64,000 nucleotides of DNA from Biscogniauxia marginata (taxonomy: Eukaryota > Ascomycota > Sordariomycetes > Xylariales > Xylariaceae): the NCBI GenBank assembly GCA_022695795.1, contig MU404074.1, forward strand, positions 434,001 through 498,000, given 5' to 3'. The first letter of the stretch is position 1, and each line of letters opens with the position of its first letter. Below, one piece after another: positions 24,001 through 38,000 of this stretch. The notes under the pieces are model-generated. The model had not been told where the DNA came from. It ran no database searches and worked only from the letters and a program-made list of their open reading frames with translations. Position numbers and translations under genes: made by a program.

Positions 24001-26673
24001 AACAGAGTCTAGCCGAGTGGCCTATAGAGGGAAAAACACGGAGTCATTAAAATTGCTGAGATACAGGAGGCGAAGCAAAGGAGTTAGTCTGTTTGTCTCG
24101 AGACTCGCGGGAAATATCCTTGCTGCATCGCATAGGTAAGGTGATCGCTGATCTGGGGAAGTGGAGTATAGAGTACACGGTATTATACCAGCCAGACGGA
24201 ATGCCCCGGATTTCTTAGTCGGGAAATTTGTAATTTGTCGAGTTAATTGGGGGTATTAAGGTACACGATAGACATGCATCATGCACTCATAAATACTTGG
24301 CGATCGCTTTCGTTTTACTTCCAGCAAAAGTAAGAACGTCATATCAGCAGCAAGGTTTCTCTACCTCTGCAGACCTTGTGGTGGAGGCTCACGTGGTAAT
24401 GACTGCCACTGCCAAGTATGATAACTGACATCTGCAGGAATACGGCTGGGAATGGTTGAATATATTAGTCAACTACACCTTGGTTGGTGCTCGTAATGAT
24501 TACTACCTGTCGGTCAAATTCTCCTACGGTGTGACTGAGCTCATGCTGAAAGAAGAAGAATGGGTTTCATCAAATGGGTTGATGTAGGTTCTTGAACTGA
24601 ACGCACCAAACAAAAATCTGGAATTCAGATCTTAGGGCTCATCGCGCGTGTCGTAGGGCTCCTGGTACAGTTGCACTTACAAAAAGCTGTGATCATTAGT
24701 AACTAGATAAAGTATCTAGGTAATCATGGTTAATTCATCTATTATAAAAACACGTCCATATTAATGAATCTTAGTCAAGTTCTTACTGTGAAATCTGAGC
24801 CGTGTGATAGTGTTGGCTATCAACGGTTTTGCCACGAAGAAAATCTTGGAATACGATGTTTCGTTGCAAGCTATGCGTATGACCTGGAAGAAGAAAATGA
24901 AAAGGGACAGTGGAGTAAATAGCATGAAATATGGCGGTTATAGATATATCCGAGCTAGAGATGAGTTATGCATACTTAATACGGGCAGTGCAAGATAACA
25001 AGGGAGATGCACGAGTACAAGTCTAGTTAGTAAAAGAGATAGTGTTCTGTGTGTAAAGATACCGCTCTCTGAAGTATCTCTATTTCTAGGTCTTCCCGCG
25101 ATAAGAATGTTGATTCCCCTACCCAAGTTAGAGAGCATGGTAACAATACCTTTCAGAACGTATAACCCCATTGTACTACGTAAAGCTACCAATGTTATTG
25201 ATGCTGTTGTTGTACGGGAGGTAGAGCTAACAATACCTTCCAAGGTATCATTTTTACACATATGCAGTTCCTTCGTTATTGTGCAAATTCTGTATTCATG
25301 CCGCCCTTGCCGCTCTAGGCTCAGACTGGCCCGCGTTGTGGGAATCTTTTACTTGCCAGAAGCTCTTGACGGGTGTTGCATAACCGACTAGTACCCACCA
25401 CTTTTATACTGCATGGCTGTAGCGTTTGTACTAAGCACAAAGTATTCCTTGGCTCGTACTCAAAACGACACCACGTTGGTGTGAAGGATCTCAGGAACAT
25501 CTTAGCTCTTCACTTGGAGCCTTTGAAATGACAAAAAAAAAAGAAAAAGGAAAAAGAAAGCTGTTGGTATCGTAGAGGTTTTCCAAATCTTGAATGGTTC
25601 CATTATTGGTTGTCTAGTGTCACACTCCCCACCTTAGTAGGAGTATTATTCAACGTCATTGCAAGAAGAGCCAGAACTGAGGACATCTCGAAAATAGGAT
25701 CAATGGGAGTCCATGACATCTAGTTATATGAGATCATTGACCTTGTAAGAATCCCAGTGTGCTTAGCAGAGTACGAGATATTACCACTGAATCTAATAGT
25801 TATCGCATATCACAAGCTAAATGATTGTATTTAAGAGTGCCTAGGTACCTAGGTATATTGAGAGGTTAGATGGTTGTCATAATTGGCCTGGCTTCGCAAC
25901 TCAACTTCAAATAAGCTAATACAAAGAAGTGCGAATGCCCTGTAAGCCTGGGACATGCTTAAATTATAGAAAAGGTTTGCCGGCGAACTTCCTATAATTT
26001 TAATACGATACAATGAAAACCAAGGTGCATGCCTTTTTAACATATAACCCCCCTCCCCCCTTTCCCCCCTTTACTCTAAGGGCCAGCCCTCACAACCCTT
26101 AAGCCTCGCTTCGCTCATAAATATATGTAGCTAAGTAGGTAATTAAGGTATTATTTAAGTATTCACGGGCTCGAGTCTTGAAAGCTGGATAGCTCATTTT
26201 AATAAAGAGCAACCAGTCCCGGGCCAGTAGATACGAGGGATGCCTTTTACCAGGCCGTCAATGATGAGAGATGGTATGGCAAATAACCCCCACTAACAGC
26301 TTGCATTGGTAGCTGTTTACCACGGGAATTTTCAATTTACGGAGAGGTATCTCATGGAGCTGGGGTACCACCCAGGTTATGAATCGCATGACACGTCCTG
26401 AAGAGTCGAGTGGTTCATAACGATAGCTTGTTTGTGAATATTTAATTTCGAAATGTTCAAGGTTTCTCTCTACGATTCTCTAGACGTTGCCCTCCCATTT
26501 TTCATACCCTCCCTAATCATTACTCTTGATACATTTAAACGAATGCACGACCCCCCTACTTTACCTATATCTGGGCAACCAGAACACATTTATATCATGA
26601 AGAGAAAACCAGAACCGCGACCCAAAGAACACCGAATTCCTTATTTACATACCACACACTGATCTCCAAGCCC
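21030..26673. other. 5.6-kb intergenic region, no gene recognised
   Basis: No open frame with a recognisable domain on either strand. Features seen: an ATA/ATAA microsatellite near 23584-23600, an A/G-rich tract at about 25532-25562, a C-rich/T-rich pyrimidine tract at 26047-26073, and a GCCTAGGTACCTAGGTA palindrome at 25839-25855. Several fragments up to about 107 codons (24938-25261) look random. Decayed genes may be present but cannot be named. Confidence 0.5.
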
Positions 26674-29600
26674 TTAAAAGGTCGCAACGGCGATGGCGAT
26701 GGACTGTGTCTCAGAATGTGATATCGAGACGCTGATCTCCTTCACTCCCGCCGCTTTTGCCGCCTTTTCAGCGTCACCGTGAAGCTGGAATTGGTCAATA
26801 GATTGTATACGAAAGCTCATTCTGGTGGTAGACTTACGGAGACAATCGGTGCACCTTGCTCGTCGGCGAGGATCTCAATGTCCTTCAAGGGAGCACCCGC
26901 ACCCTTACTGGAAACGCCGAGGCTCTTGAAAACTGCCTCTTTTGCACTCCATCGTCCGGCAAATGAGCTTTGTGGGCTAGGCATCTTCCGGCAGTAAGTT
27001 ATTTCCTTCTGAGTGAAGTTACGCTCGACAAATGTTTCGTTTTCGATATTGATTGCCGCAACGTCTTCGACATCTACACCAACCTTGTTGTTTCGGCCGG
27101 TCTGGAGGCTGCGAGCTAGCGCCTCGACCATTTCCTTGGTGGACTTCGACTTTGCAAGCTGTGGCTCCGCTGCCTGCTTGGCGAAGTTGGCGGCGTATGT
27201 AAGATCCGTAGTTTTCTTATCTTCAGTGACCCGAGCATCAGGGTTCAGCAATACAGCGGAGAGCTGCTCGTCGGTATATGGGGCGTGAGATTTGGCTTGG
27301 AAGAGAGCATTGTTGACCATTCCATTGTGGAAGTAGCGGTAAGACTTCTTTTGACGAGCAGTTACCTTTGTGCAGTATTCCTTATATGCCTCCTTGTCAA
27401 GAGTGGCGAATAGGTACTTAGGATGTATACCAATGGCCTGGGCGCCCTTTTGGCCGAATCCGAAAGAAGTGACAGAGAAAGCCTTCACGCCATCAGTTTG
27501 AATACTTCGGCTGGGGTACACGATCAAGTCAAATTGCTCCATGACTTCGTCGACGTTGTCGGCGTTTCGGTTGCCAGGAACCAAGCCAGTATTGAGGACT
27601 TGGAGACAGCCATTGAACATCCAGGCACCGGCAGCACCCTTAGGATGACCCGTAAGATACTTCTGGAAAATACCCATGACGGCATTACCCTTCTTACGAC
27701 CAAGATGGCGTAGTTGCTGGCAAACGACAGAGGACTCATTTTTGTCGTTTGCCTTGGTTGAAGTACCGTGGAAGGATGCAACATCAAGATCGTCAATTGT
27801 GAGACCCCAAGTAGCAAGGGCACCACGCAGAGGAGCAATAGAGGGATTCTGCTTCCAGAAGTTGTTTCCAAAGCTTCGAACGGCTTCCTTCTCTTGTCTA
27901 GCTGCCTCCTTCTCAATATGAACAGCTCGATCCTGGGTATACTCCTTTTTGTCGAATTTCAGACCTTGATCTCTCATGGCTGATACCTCTTCGTAAAGGT
28001 ACTCAAATTCTGATTCCTTCCAGCTGCGAACTTGTTTCTTGCGGAGCTCAATTTGACGACGTCGGTACTTGATGTCAAGTAGAGGCGACGGGAATTTGCC
28101 GGCTACTTCGCGAGCAGTGGTCAGGACACCCTGTCCGGGTGCTGGTACCGACCTGCCGATCTTGTCACTTGCTGTGGTGGTAAGAGCAAGAATACCGTAG
28201 ATTGGAAGGCCCATGTCGATTGCAAGCTGAGCGGTCATTATGAGCTCAATACCGCAACCTTGAGATTCCATGAAGCCGTTTCGTGTCGTCGTTGTTGGAC
28301 GCGACATTTCTTGAGGTGTGCGACCATGAGCAAATTCATCGACAGCGTTGCTTGTTGCCTTCATGTTGGCGAATTCGTACGATCCTTCCTCACCAAAGTC
28401 GTCAAAACCACCAACAAGACACACGCGTGCCTTGCCCTCCATAATGGTCTCGTATCCGACATCAATGGATTCGACTGCGGTTGCGCAGGCGCCGACAGGA
28501 GTTTTAATGGGACCAGAGGAAGACAATAACAACATGTTTACCCAAGCAGCCATGGTGTTGATGAATGACTCCTGCAAGATGTCGTTCTGAACGGCTTGGT
28601 CCATTCTCCGCTTGGAATACATCCCAGTAAGTGCGGACATACCACCCATACCTGATCCGATGCAATTACCAACTTCGGACACATGGACATATTTATAGAA
28701 CTCGTAAGGGTCTATAATGCCCGAAGACAGTAGCGTCTCGGCCACAGAAACAAGAACGTACAATGTAACACGGTCGACCTGGGATATGATGTCCTCAGGA
28801 ACACCATACTTTTTGGCATCCCAACCAGTCGGGATTTGGCCTGCTACGAGTCGGTCGAATCGCAAGGCCTTCGGGATCCAGAGAGAAGCACCTCTCTTCA
28901 TGCGAATGATATATTCGCCAGTTTCTGGGATCTCAAAGATCTCGCACTTGTCCCCATGCTGTCTCTTGAATTCTTCGGCAGTGTCCTTGGATCCCTCGAA
29001 AGGCTCCAAGTCTTCTTCGAGGGAGACCTCGTGTAGGAGCATTTTCTTGTTGGGGTCATACCCATCAAACAACTCGGGTTCGATGAGACGAATACCAGCA
29101 TGCTCGAGGATGTGTTTCTCGTACTTCTGCTTGATATCCTTATCTTCAACAGGATCGCCGGTCTTGGCGTCGACCCAGCCAGAGTATGGTTGGCCCTTGA
29201 TCGGTCCGTTGTGATTCTTGATGAGACCCATAACCCAGGCCATCTCAATGCAACCTTCCAACGAGAATTCACCATATGCTTCCATCTCCCATCGGGTTCT
29301 AGAGTTACCCCATGGTCCGACTTCAGCAAAGCCCGTAACAACCACCACCTTGTCAAGGTCAACCATGCCCTTAAGGTTTTCGTTGAGTGGCTCAATTTCT
29401 TTGTCCCAGTCTGGAAGAGACGGGAAGTCGAACTTGATATTGGCGCGTGGCTCGATAACCTTCTTCTTGTACAAGGCTTCCGAATCTTCACCATTGACGA
29501 TTTTATTCTCGATAGCAGTCTCTTTCGTGACAGCCCGGCGGACTTCACTAGTCTCCATGATGTCTTTGCGCAGTTTAGTCATAGTATCGTTTAGATTTGG

Positions 29601-32385
29601 AATGAATTGAAGTCCGCCATTCAAATCAGCAAATACGGGCTCATGCTGGCAAATGTCGACAATATCAGGAGACATGAGTCCAAGGAGGTTGAAGGCCATC
29701 TCCTGCTGAGAGAAAGTACGGACACCGAATTGTTCCACACCTTCAGCTACAATGTTGTTGCCGGACATAAGGCCTGTGCCACGAGTCCAACCAATGACAG
29801 CACCACAAATGGTGAGGTAGTGAGACCAGTCCTCTGAGTGCCAGCGGTTGAAAAGAGTTTCCAGACCAAGCTTTGACTCCGAGTATAGACCATCACTACC
29901 GAAAGTACCATGATTGGGAGACAAAGGGAGCACAACTTGTGCAGGACGGGTCTCAAAGTTGCGCTCTGATTTCTGGGTTTTAACGCATCCTAAAAGACGG
30001 AGCAGATTAGTCAACATGATCCGGTGCGCAAGCTCGGATTTAGAATCAATGCCATCAATTTGTCGGCCATTTTCAGAGATGGCGGCAAAGGGGATAATAT
30101 AATCAAGATCCCAACCGAGGCCATTCTTCGGATCGTAGATGTAGTCGATAAGTGCGTCGACGTCTTGCTTGCTACCCTGGTTGAATGGGACCACGACAAG
30201 CTGGGACCCTCGGGCGCCGTACCTCGCATACATTGCTTGATAGTACTCTGTTACCTGTCGTGAGAAGCGACTGGTAGTAACAACTACCTTGGCACCGCCA
30301 CTGATCAATCCTTGAAGGACCTCCGCACCAATTGAGCCAGCACCAGCACCAGTTATGAGAACATATTTGTCTTTGTATGTGATACCGGACTTGGCCGCCT
30401 CTTCTAAACAGTCGAGGTAGACACCAGTGAGCCTTTTGCTGTACTCCCAGCCATGCAGGTTGTGCCGCTTGAGGTGCAGGAAGGGAATGGTTTCAGTTTT
30501 ACCCTTGTTGGATTGTCCGTTGGCTTTTAGGCCGGTCTTCTTCACAAGACCAGATGATTTACCATTCTCCTTGGGCAAGATTTGGCTTTCGTTCATTGCA
30601 AGGGAACGTATAACATTGCCATATAGGGTTTTGAACTCGAGTTTGGCGGTCTTTGACATTTTGTGCTGCTCCTTGATAAGCTTGACAAGGCGGCTGAGAT
30701 CACTTTGCACCTTGGTTCGAGTCCCATATTCGGAAATCTTTCCACCTTCCGCCATCTGCTGAACGTAATGCTCAAGCTTGCGGCAACTCTGTCGAGGCAC
30801 TTCCTCATAGCTAAGATTGCCACGGGCATCGATAGAAGTGTGGGGTCCTGTCGGTATTGCGACATCCTTGTAGACAGGAGGCACGTTGAGGACCTCTTTG
30901 CAGTTCTCGATTAGCTGCTGACCTAGCATCTGTGCCAGCTTGTAAGTCTCTCCGCGTTCGGTGGGGCAATTATCGATGTGGTACTGCATGAACTCGAGAA
31001 GTAGAGGGTTTGACTTTGTCATGATGCGTATGCATTGACTGACGATTTCCCGATCAACAACCTGAAGACGTCCGAAGATAACATCATAGTACATGCTGAG
31101 AGCATCTTGCCGGGCCCAGTTCCAGGAGGAGTCGTAAGTACGGGCTTTGAGGGGACTGAAAACGGGTTCAATGCCGGAGGCATAGAAGTCGCCATGCTCG
31201 GCTGACCAGAGATCTAGCTGGGCTTGGAGCACCTGCTGGGACTCTTGTGAGGTTTGTGCAGCCTTATCACCAGCTCGGAGATCCATTTTCAGGTATCGGG
31301 CCAGGAGTTCGAGCTGCTGTTTGAAGAGAGCGCGTTGATCCTTGGTAAGAGCGTCAATGGCAGCTGGATCCATCATCATACCGCCACCACCGCTAGCATC
31401 CGGGCCGGCAGCGGCAGCCGTTGACAACGAGATACCGGAATTGGTAGCATATTTCTGAACAACGTCGTCGAAATAGGTCTTGGCGTCACTTTCAGAAGCC
31501 AACCGTGATGGTGGTTCCATAGTGATAGCTAGAACAAGAGCTCCGTCTTGTCTGCCTGAGGCCAAACCCCACCTAGACTCCAGATACTTTCGTGTAGAAG
31601 TGATATTGAAACCACCAGGCATCTTTGAGGAAACCAACCGAGCAATCAAAGATTGCGATTGCTTTCCGAGCTGGCCATTGAATGTTGCTTGCATCAAGGC
31701 GGAGAGCTCATCTAGAGGAGTATCTTCGGGTTTCTCAGGCGTCGAGCCGAACTCTTTGCCTAGATCACCAAGGATTTCATTTTGGAGGGTGGATTTGCCT
31801 AGAATAACATGTTAAACTTCGAACACGAGGCTTGTACCGTGGTCTCTTGGGTATGTACGAACCTCCAACTAAATCCTTGATTGCTTTGCTGAGAGGAACT
31901 TCTAGGAATGGCTTCTTCAACTTCTGCGCAATCAGTGCTCTGACAATCTCCAGGGCTGTGACTGGGGCATCCGGCACTGCGGCGGCCGGGCCTGCACTCG
32001 GTGCGGGAGCAGCAGAAACTGGGGCAGCAGTGGCGGTGGGAGCGGGGGCGGAACTCGACGAGCTCTCGGCGGCAGCAGGTGTAGACTCTGGCTCGTCCTC
32101 AATCGGGTCGACGTCGTAGTAAATCTCCTTTGCATCTTTGTTGTAGCACAGAATCTGTCGTTGGACGGACTTGGCGGCATCAAAAGCTTCGTACTTGGAT
32201 GCAATTGTCCGCTTGGCCATCACACCCAGTGTGTCTGCCGGACCAACTTCAACAATGCGCTCGGCCGTCTTCTCGGCAAGGAAGACATCTTGGGTTTCAA
32301 TCCATCTCACGGGAGAGGCGAATTGGTATGCGAGAAGCTCGACAAGCAGGGTATGAGCAAGTTCCTGCTCGACTTCGGGACGCAT
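26674..32385 (-). CDS. Fatty acid synthase subunit alpha, complete
   Basis: Three exons: 31863-32385, 26838-31798, 26674-26784. The introns are 64 bp (31799-31862) and 53 bp (26785-26837, GTAAGT...CCAG). Together they encode 1864 residues, the normal length for Pezizomycotina FAS alpha. It starts [20 protein letters not shown], the invariant N-terminus that contributes to the malonyl/palmitoyl transferase. Then come the ACP with its phosphopantetheine Ser at about residue 177 (LVGGKST, spanning intron 1), a ketoreductase ([12 protein letters not shown] near 655; catalytic YSESK), a ketosynthase (active-site Cys in [10 protein letters not shown] near 1279; His in [10 protein letters not shown] and TGHPKGAAG) and a C-terminal phosphopantetheinyl transferase ([10 protein letters not shown] near 1746, [12 protein letters not shown]). 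The protein ends ...IAVATF. It assembles with FAS beta into the cytosolic alpha6-beta6 complex. All catalytic motifs are intact. The sequence reads as primary-metabolism type. Confidence 0.97.
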
Positions 32386-35099
32386 CTTGAAAGTAGTATC
32401 GGAGAATTCGTGGAGGTGAGCGGGTCGGAAGTGGAGGTGAGCCCGTACGAGGAGAAAAAATGGGATGCCCCGACTCCAATGGGTATCTCTATCGGGGTGG
32501 CAGGAATCTCGACGGCAAGAGTATGGGGGAATGAGGGGAGATGGTCAAGACGCAGGGACTCTTCCTAGATATTGTCGTCAATGTCGTCGACTCGACTCGA
32601 CTAGACAGATTGGGCTGGACAGGGGCAAGAAGCACAGGCACTCACGTCTTAGCTTGAGTTGCAAGATGCAGCACGGGAGCTGAGAGAGGAGACGAAGGAA
32701 ATGATTGTGTAGGACTTGGCCCGTCCCAATGATTAGCTAGTTGGATGCCCTTCTCCCGTGGAAATTGGCTGAAAACACGCGAAGGTATTTAGATAGTATT
32801 ATTTGCCCATGGAAAGGAGAAGGTAGGGCCGATGGCAGATGGCATGAGGTAAGTAAGGTTACGGCTGGTTGGCAGCAGGCTGTAGCAACAATGCTCTAGT
32901 TAGCGGGTAGAATGGCGGCTTTGATCGGAGCTTTCCCAAATGTTGAACCGGCCGTATCACGAATATCCTCTCCCAATCAATTTTTTTTTGGCTGGCCAGA
33001 CCCGAGGGCTGGAATACATAGCTGGTTAGGTAACTACTTGTTTACGTAGTAGCAGGCGGGACATCCCCCCATCCTGCAGCTGCTACTGCGTATGCCGGCG
33101 TCGCTAAGGCTTGTCAGTAGTGTGAATACATCGACAACCCACCAGTCCACCCCGCTGCCCGCAAGTACCTCCCTGCGATTTGAGCTTCCAAGTCTCTCTG
33201 GCCGTCATGCAGCCTTTCCCCATCTGCGTCGATTCGCTTCATTCTGATTGGGTTGGCGTGACTTGGTGTCCCCACCAATTCTCAACGATCTACCCTAGCT
33301 AAGCCTATCAGAGCATAAGCATGTCGAGACCCTTTCCCCACACAAAAAGTTATCTTGCAGCAACCTTGCAGTTGGGATCCTCCTTTTTTTTTCCATCATA
33401 ATTCCCGGCATTTTCTCCTGATGGATACTATCTGTTGACTTTCTTTTCCGCGACAAAGTTCGAGTTTCTTTTTTCACCACGACATTATCTGCCGTCTGAT
33501 CTCGCATGAAATTGCAATGTAACTCCACCTTCGTTTCTTGTGGACGGCAAGCACTTGACTGGTCGCCTTACCGGGAGCTGTCAACTTGGTAACCGGCTGA
33601 GGGTGCACATCTTTTCTTGGCGACTTTTACCCCATCATGCCCTCCTGGTGGAGGTGATGCAGGGGCCAATCAAGAAAAGTACCGATACTTCTTCCACCCA
33701 CACCGTCAGTATCAAGGATATTGGGTACATCGAAACAACAGCTTGGCCAACAGGACATCATGCCATTCTTGCTTGGTGCATATGGGCAGCTAAATGTTGC
33801 ATTACCGTTTGCTACCTAATAATTTGAGTTTGAACCACGACATCGTTTCCTTATCTCTTCAGGCTCTATCCAGGGTTGGATGATGATGCATTATCGTTAA
33901 TTTCTGCTAATTAACACACGAAGATATACACCAAAGAACATTAGATACCTAGGTAGTGAGTCCATTAACAACTAGGTGCCTAGGTACCTGAAGCATGTAC
34001 TTACAACTATATCCGTCCTGACGCCATGTAGCCAATAAAGGAGGAACAATGGCGTGGGACATATTATATGTGGTGTAGTTACATAAGGTAACGGCTGTTT
34101 AATACCTACCTGCACGTACCTTAGAACGGCTTCTTCGTTAGTCAGCCACGGATCTAGGAACGGCCCATAGGTCATCTTTCTGGGGAATCAGCTGCATGAA
34201 ATTCTCAGCACATATAATCCGACATGGATCTGGAGCTTGGGCCTTATTTCATGTACATACATGTATCATTAAACGGCCGGCGTTGTAGAATACAATGCTG
34301 GCCTCAACATCAAATTCATAAAATGTAGGTGAGTTAGGTTAGATAAGCAAAGTAGATGATATGTGGTGGGTGCATCCTCGAGGAAAGACAAGTATATGTA
34401 CAACAGACTGGCTACCTAATAAGCCCCCTGTTTTTAGGTAGTTTATATCGTCGTAGTTTTTTTTTAGCGAGTGTGGCAGCCAATACTAGCTTTACTAGCC
34501 TTGCCCAAATGGATCCCCAACAAGAACTTAAATTTTTTTTGGCGAGGAAAGCCTACCCATTGATTACTGAAAAAACGACTGTCGACGAATGTCCAATCGG
34601 GTAGGAACTTGCGTTGAGAGTGACATGCAATTGTCCTTAGCTTTAGCTAGTGTGTTTTGAGTCAGTTGAAAGTTCCTACGGTTGAATTAATGCAGCACAA
34701 GACTCGATTAACTGTGTCCGGTCCCAATGTTACGATCGTCCACCCATTGAAGCTCCTAACATAACCACCTCTTGGGCCCGCTACCCGCCCTCGAAAATAA
34801 ACGCTTTCTTCACTTCACATAACCGACTAAGCTATACTGGACCGCCTCGCACATAAGTCACCCATTACGCGAGGCAATCGTCCCGAGTGCTCATAATAGA
34901 ACCTTTCCTCGAAGCTGCTCCACCGCCGGCTGCGAGCTCAACCGCCGCCTCCTGCTCTTCGCTGAGTTCACGGAGACGATATTCACAGTAGGGAAGCATG
35001 TTCAATGATGTCTAGACTTGGCTAACAATGCTGTTCCGACTTCAAGCACCTATACGCTTTCTCTTCCTTTAGCCCGACCTATTTTCGATACCCCTCAGT
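32386..35099. promoter_or_regulatory. Divergent promoter region of FAS alpha and FAS beta
   Basis: 2.7 kb between the two divergent start codons, so it should control both subunits together. No convincing gene lies inside; a 95-codon frame at 33540-33827 has no domain. A CCGAGG hexamer lies at 33002-33007, and palindromes of the TACCTAGGTA type occur at 33946-33955 and 33971-33989. Just before the FAS beta start, CTTTCTCTTCCTTTAG (35058-35073), with an upstream GGCTAAC (35019-35025), could be the end of a 5' untranslated intron. Confidence 0.6.
33002..33007. promoter_or_regulatory. Possible FarA/FarB-type fatty-acid response element
   Basis: CCGAGG (CCTCGG on the other strand) is the core bound by the FarA/FarB zinc-cluster regulators of fatty-acid metabolism in Aspergillus. 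Only one copy was seen in this promoter, and a hexamer is expected by chance in 2.7 kb, so the call is weak. Confidence 0.25.
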
Positions 35100-38000
35100 A
35101 TGTACGGCACCGGCACCGGCACCGGCCCCCAGACCGGCGTGTCGACTCCTAGATCTTCAGCATCTCTCCGGCCTCTCACCCTGAAACATGGGTCCCTTGA
35201 GGCATCGTTCCTGGTTCCGACCAATCTGCACTTCCATGCTTCCCAGCTCAAAGATCGCTTCACGGCCGGTTTGCCCACCCCAACCGACGAGTTAGCCCAA
35301 GATGATGAACCCTCGTCCGTAGCCGAGCTTGTCGCGAGATACATGGGTTTCGTCGCACATGAAGTCGAAGAAGGAGAAGATGATGCTCAAGGTTCTTACG
35401 AGGAGCTTCTGAAGCTAGCCCTCAACGAATTTGAGCGAATGTTCCTTAGAGGCAACGATGTTCATGCTCTGGTCAAAACCCTGCCCGGCATTATCGAGAA
35501 GCAGATTGCGGTGGTCCGGTGCTACTACGCAGCCCGTTCTTTGGCCAACCGTGCAATCCGGCCCCACGAATCGGCATTGCTCAGGGCCGCTGATGAGGAG
35601 TCTGCCGTTCTTTACAACATCTTCGGTGGCCAGGGCAACATTGTCGAATACTTTGACGAGTTGCGTGAAGTATACGAGACATACCCTTCATTTGTCGGTG
35701 ATCTAGTCGTTACGTCTGCTGAGTTGTTGCAAACCCTTGCCCTGGACTCGCGGACGGATAAATTGTACGCAAAAGGTCTCGATATCCTCGACTGGCTGCA
35801 CTCTCCGGATGCGACTCCTGATCCGGACTATCTAATCTCTGCGCCCGTCAGCCTGCCTTTGATCGGTTTGGTGCAGTTATGCCACTACCAAGTCCTTGGA
35901 AAGGGCTTGGGCGTACACCCCGGAATTCTACGAGAACGTATTCGCGGTACTACGGGTCACTCCCAGGGTATCGTTGTCGCAGCAGCTACCGCAGCGGCAG
36001 ACTCTTGGGAGTCATACGAGAAGTATGCTAAAGATGCCCTCACAATCCTTTTTTGGATCGGTGCCCGCAGTCAACAAGTCTTCCCTAGAACTTCCTTGAC
36101 TCCAACTACGTTGCGCGACTCGATCGACAACGGGGAGGGTGATCCCACCCCGATGTTGAGCATTCGAGACCTATCTCAAAGCGAGGTTCAAAAACACATC
36201 GATGCGACGAACCAATATCTTCCAGAAGACCGCCACATAGCCATCTCTCTCATCAACAGCCCCAGAACCATGGTTGTTACTGGCCCTCCGATTTCCCTGT
36301 ATGGTCTGAATTTACAACTTCGAAAAGTCAAGGCACCCACTGGCCTGGACCAGACAAGAATCCCCCACACCGAACGCAAGGTCCGATTTGTCAACAGATT
36401 CTTGCCAATCACAGCTCCCTTCCACAGCAAGTACCTGGCTGGTGCAAACAAGCTCATCGATGAGGACCTCAAGGATGTCGAGATCGATGCCTCAGATCTG
36501 GGCATCGCCGTGTATAACACATGTACCGGTGCCGATCTGAGGGACGAGGTCAAGGGAAATATTGTGCCTTCCCTGGTACGCATGATTACCAGAGACCCGG
36601 TGTATTGGGAGAAGGCAACTGTGTTCCCCAAGGCAACTCATGTCTTAGATTTCGGACCGGGTGGTATCTCAGGCCTCGGAGTATTGACTAGCCGAAACAA
36701 GGAAGGTTCTGGCGTGCGAGTCATTCTTGCTGGAACTATTGATGGTTCCGCACAGGAGGTCGGGTATAAGTCGGAGTTGTTCGATCGCGACGAAGAGCAT
36801 GCCATTGTATATGCGATGGACTGGGTCAAGGAATATGGCCCTCGTCTAGTCAAGACCTCCAAGGGCCAGGCATATGTCGATACGAAGATGAGCAGGTTGC
36901 TTGGCGTGCCACCGATTATGGTTGCCGGCATGACTCCAGCTACCGTGCCCTGGGACTTCGTCTCTGCGACTATGAACGCCGGATATCATATCGAATTGGC
37001 TGGAGGTGGTTACTACAATGGCAGGACAATGACCGAGGCTCTATCTAAAATCGAACAGTCGATACCGGCCGGCCGTGGTATAACCGTGAATTTGATATAC
37101 GTCAACCCTCGAGCTATGGGATGGCAAATCCCCCTAATTGGCCGACTACGATCCGAAGGAGTTCCAATTGAAGGCCTTACAATAGGTGCAGGTGTTCCGT
37201 CTATCGAGGTTGCCCAGGAATACATAGAAACTTTGGGCCTTAAGCACATCGCTTTTAAGCCAGGATCCATGGAAGCCATCCAAGCCGTTATCAATATTGC
37301 AAAAGCCAATCCAACCTTCCCGGTCTTTCTTCAATGGACTGGTGGTCGTGGAGGTGGTCACCACTCCTTTGAAGACTTCCACCAGCCGATCCTGCAGATG
37401 TACGGTCGCATTCGTCGATCAGACAACATCATCCTCGTGGCTGGTAGTGGGTTCGGTGGTGCCGAGGATACATACCCATATCTGACGGGTGACTGGTCCA
37501 AGAAGTACGGCTACCCACCGATGCCCTTCGACGGATGCTTATTTGGCAGTCGTATGATGGTAGCCAAGGAGGCACACACAAGCAGAAACGCGAAACAGGC
37601 CATTATTGATGCAGAAGGTCTTGTTGATGACCAATGGGAGATGACCTACAAGGGCCCAGCAGGCGGTGTTATCACTGTCAGATCAGAGATGGGAGAACCA
37701 ATCCACAAGCTCGCTACACGTGGTGTTCGGTTCTGGGCAGAGATGGACCAGAAGATCTTCAGTTTGCCGAAGGATAAGCGTGTTGCTGAACTGAAGAAAA
37801 ACCGAGACTATATCATCAAGAAGTTAAACGATGACTTCCAAAAGGTCTGGTTTGGACGGAACAAGGCTGGCCAATCTGTGGATCTCGAGGACATGACCTA
37901 CGGAGAGGTTGTACGTCGCATGGTTGAGCTTCTCTATGTCAAGCATGAGTCACGCTGGATCGATCCATCCTATAAAAAGCTCACGGGTGACTTCATTCAC

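Noticed and set aside
24938..25391. Overlapping open frames of about 94-107 codons on both strands
   Set aside because: Mirror-image open stretches in non-coding DNA with no domain or codon bias.
33540..33827. 95-codon frame between the FAS genes
   Set aside because: No domain, and located in the shared FAS promoter region; likely chance.
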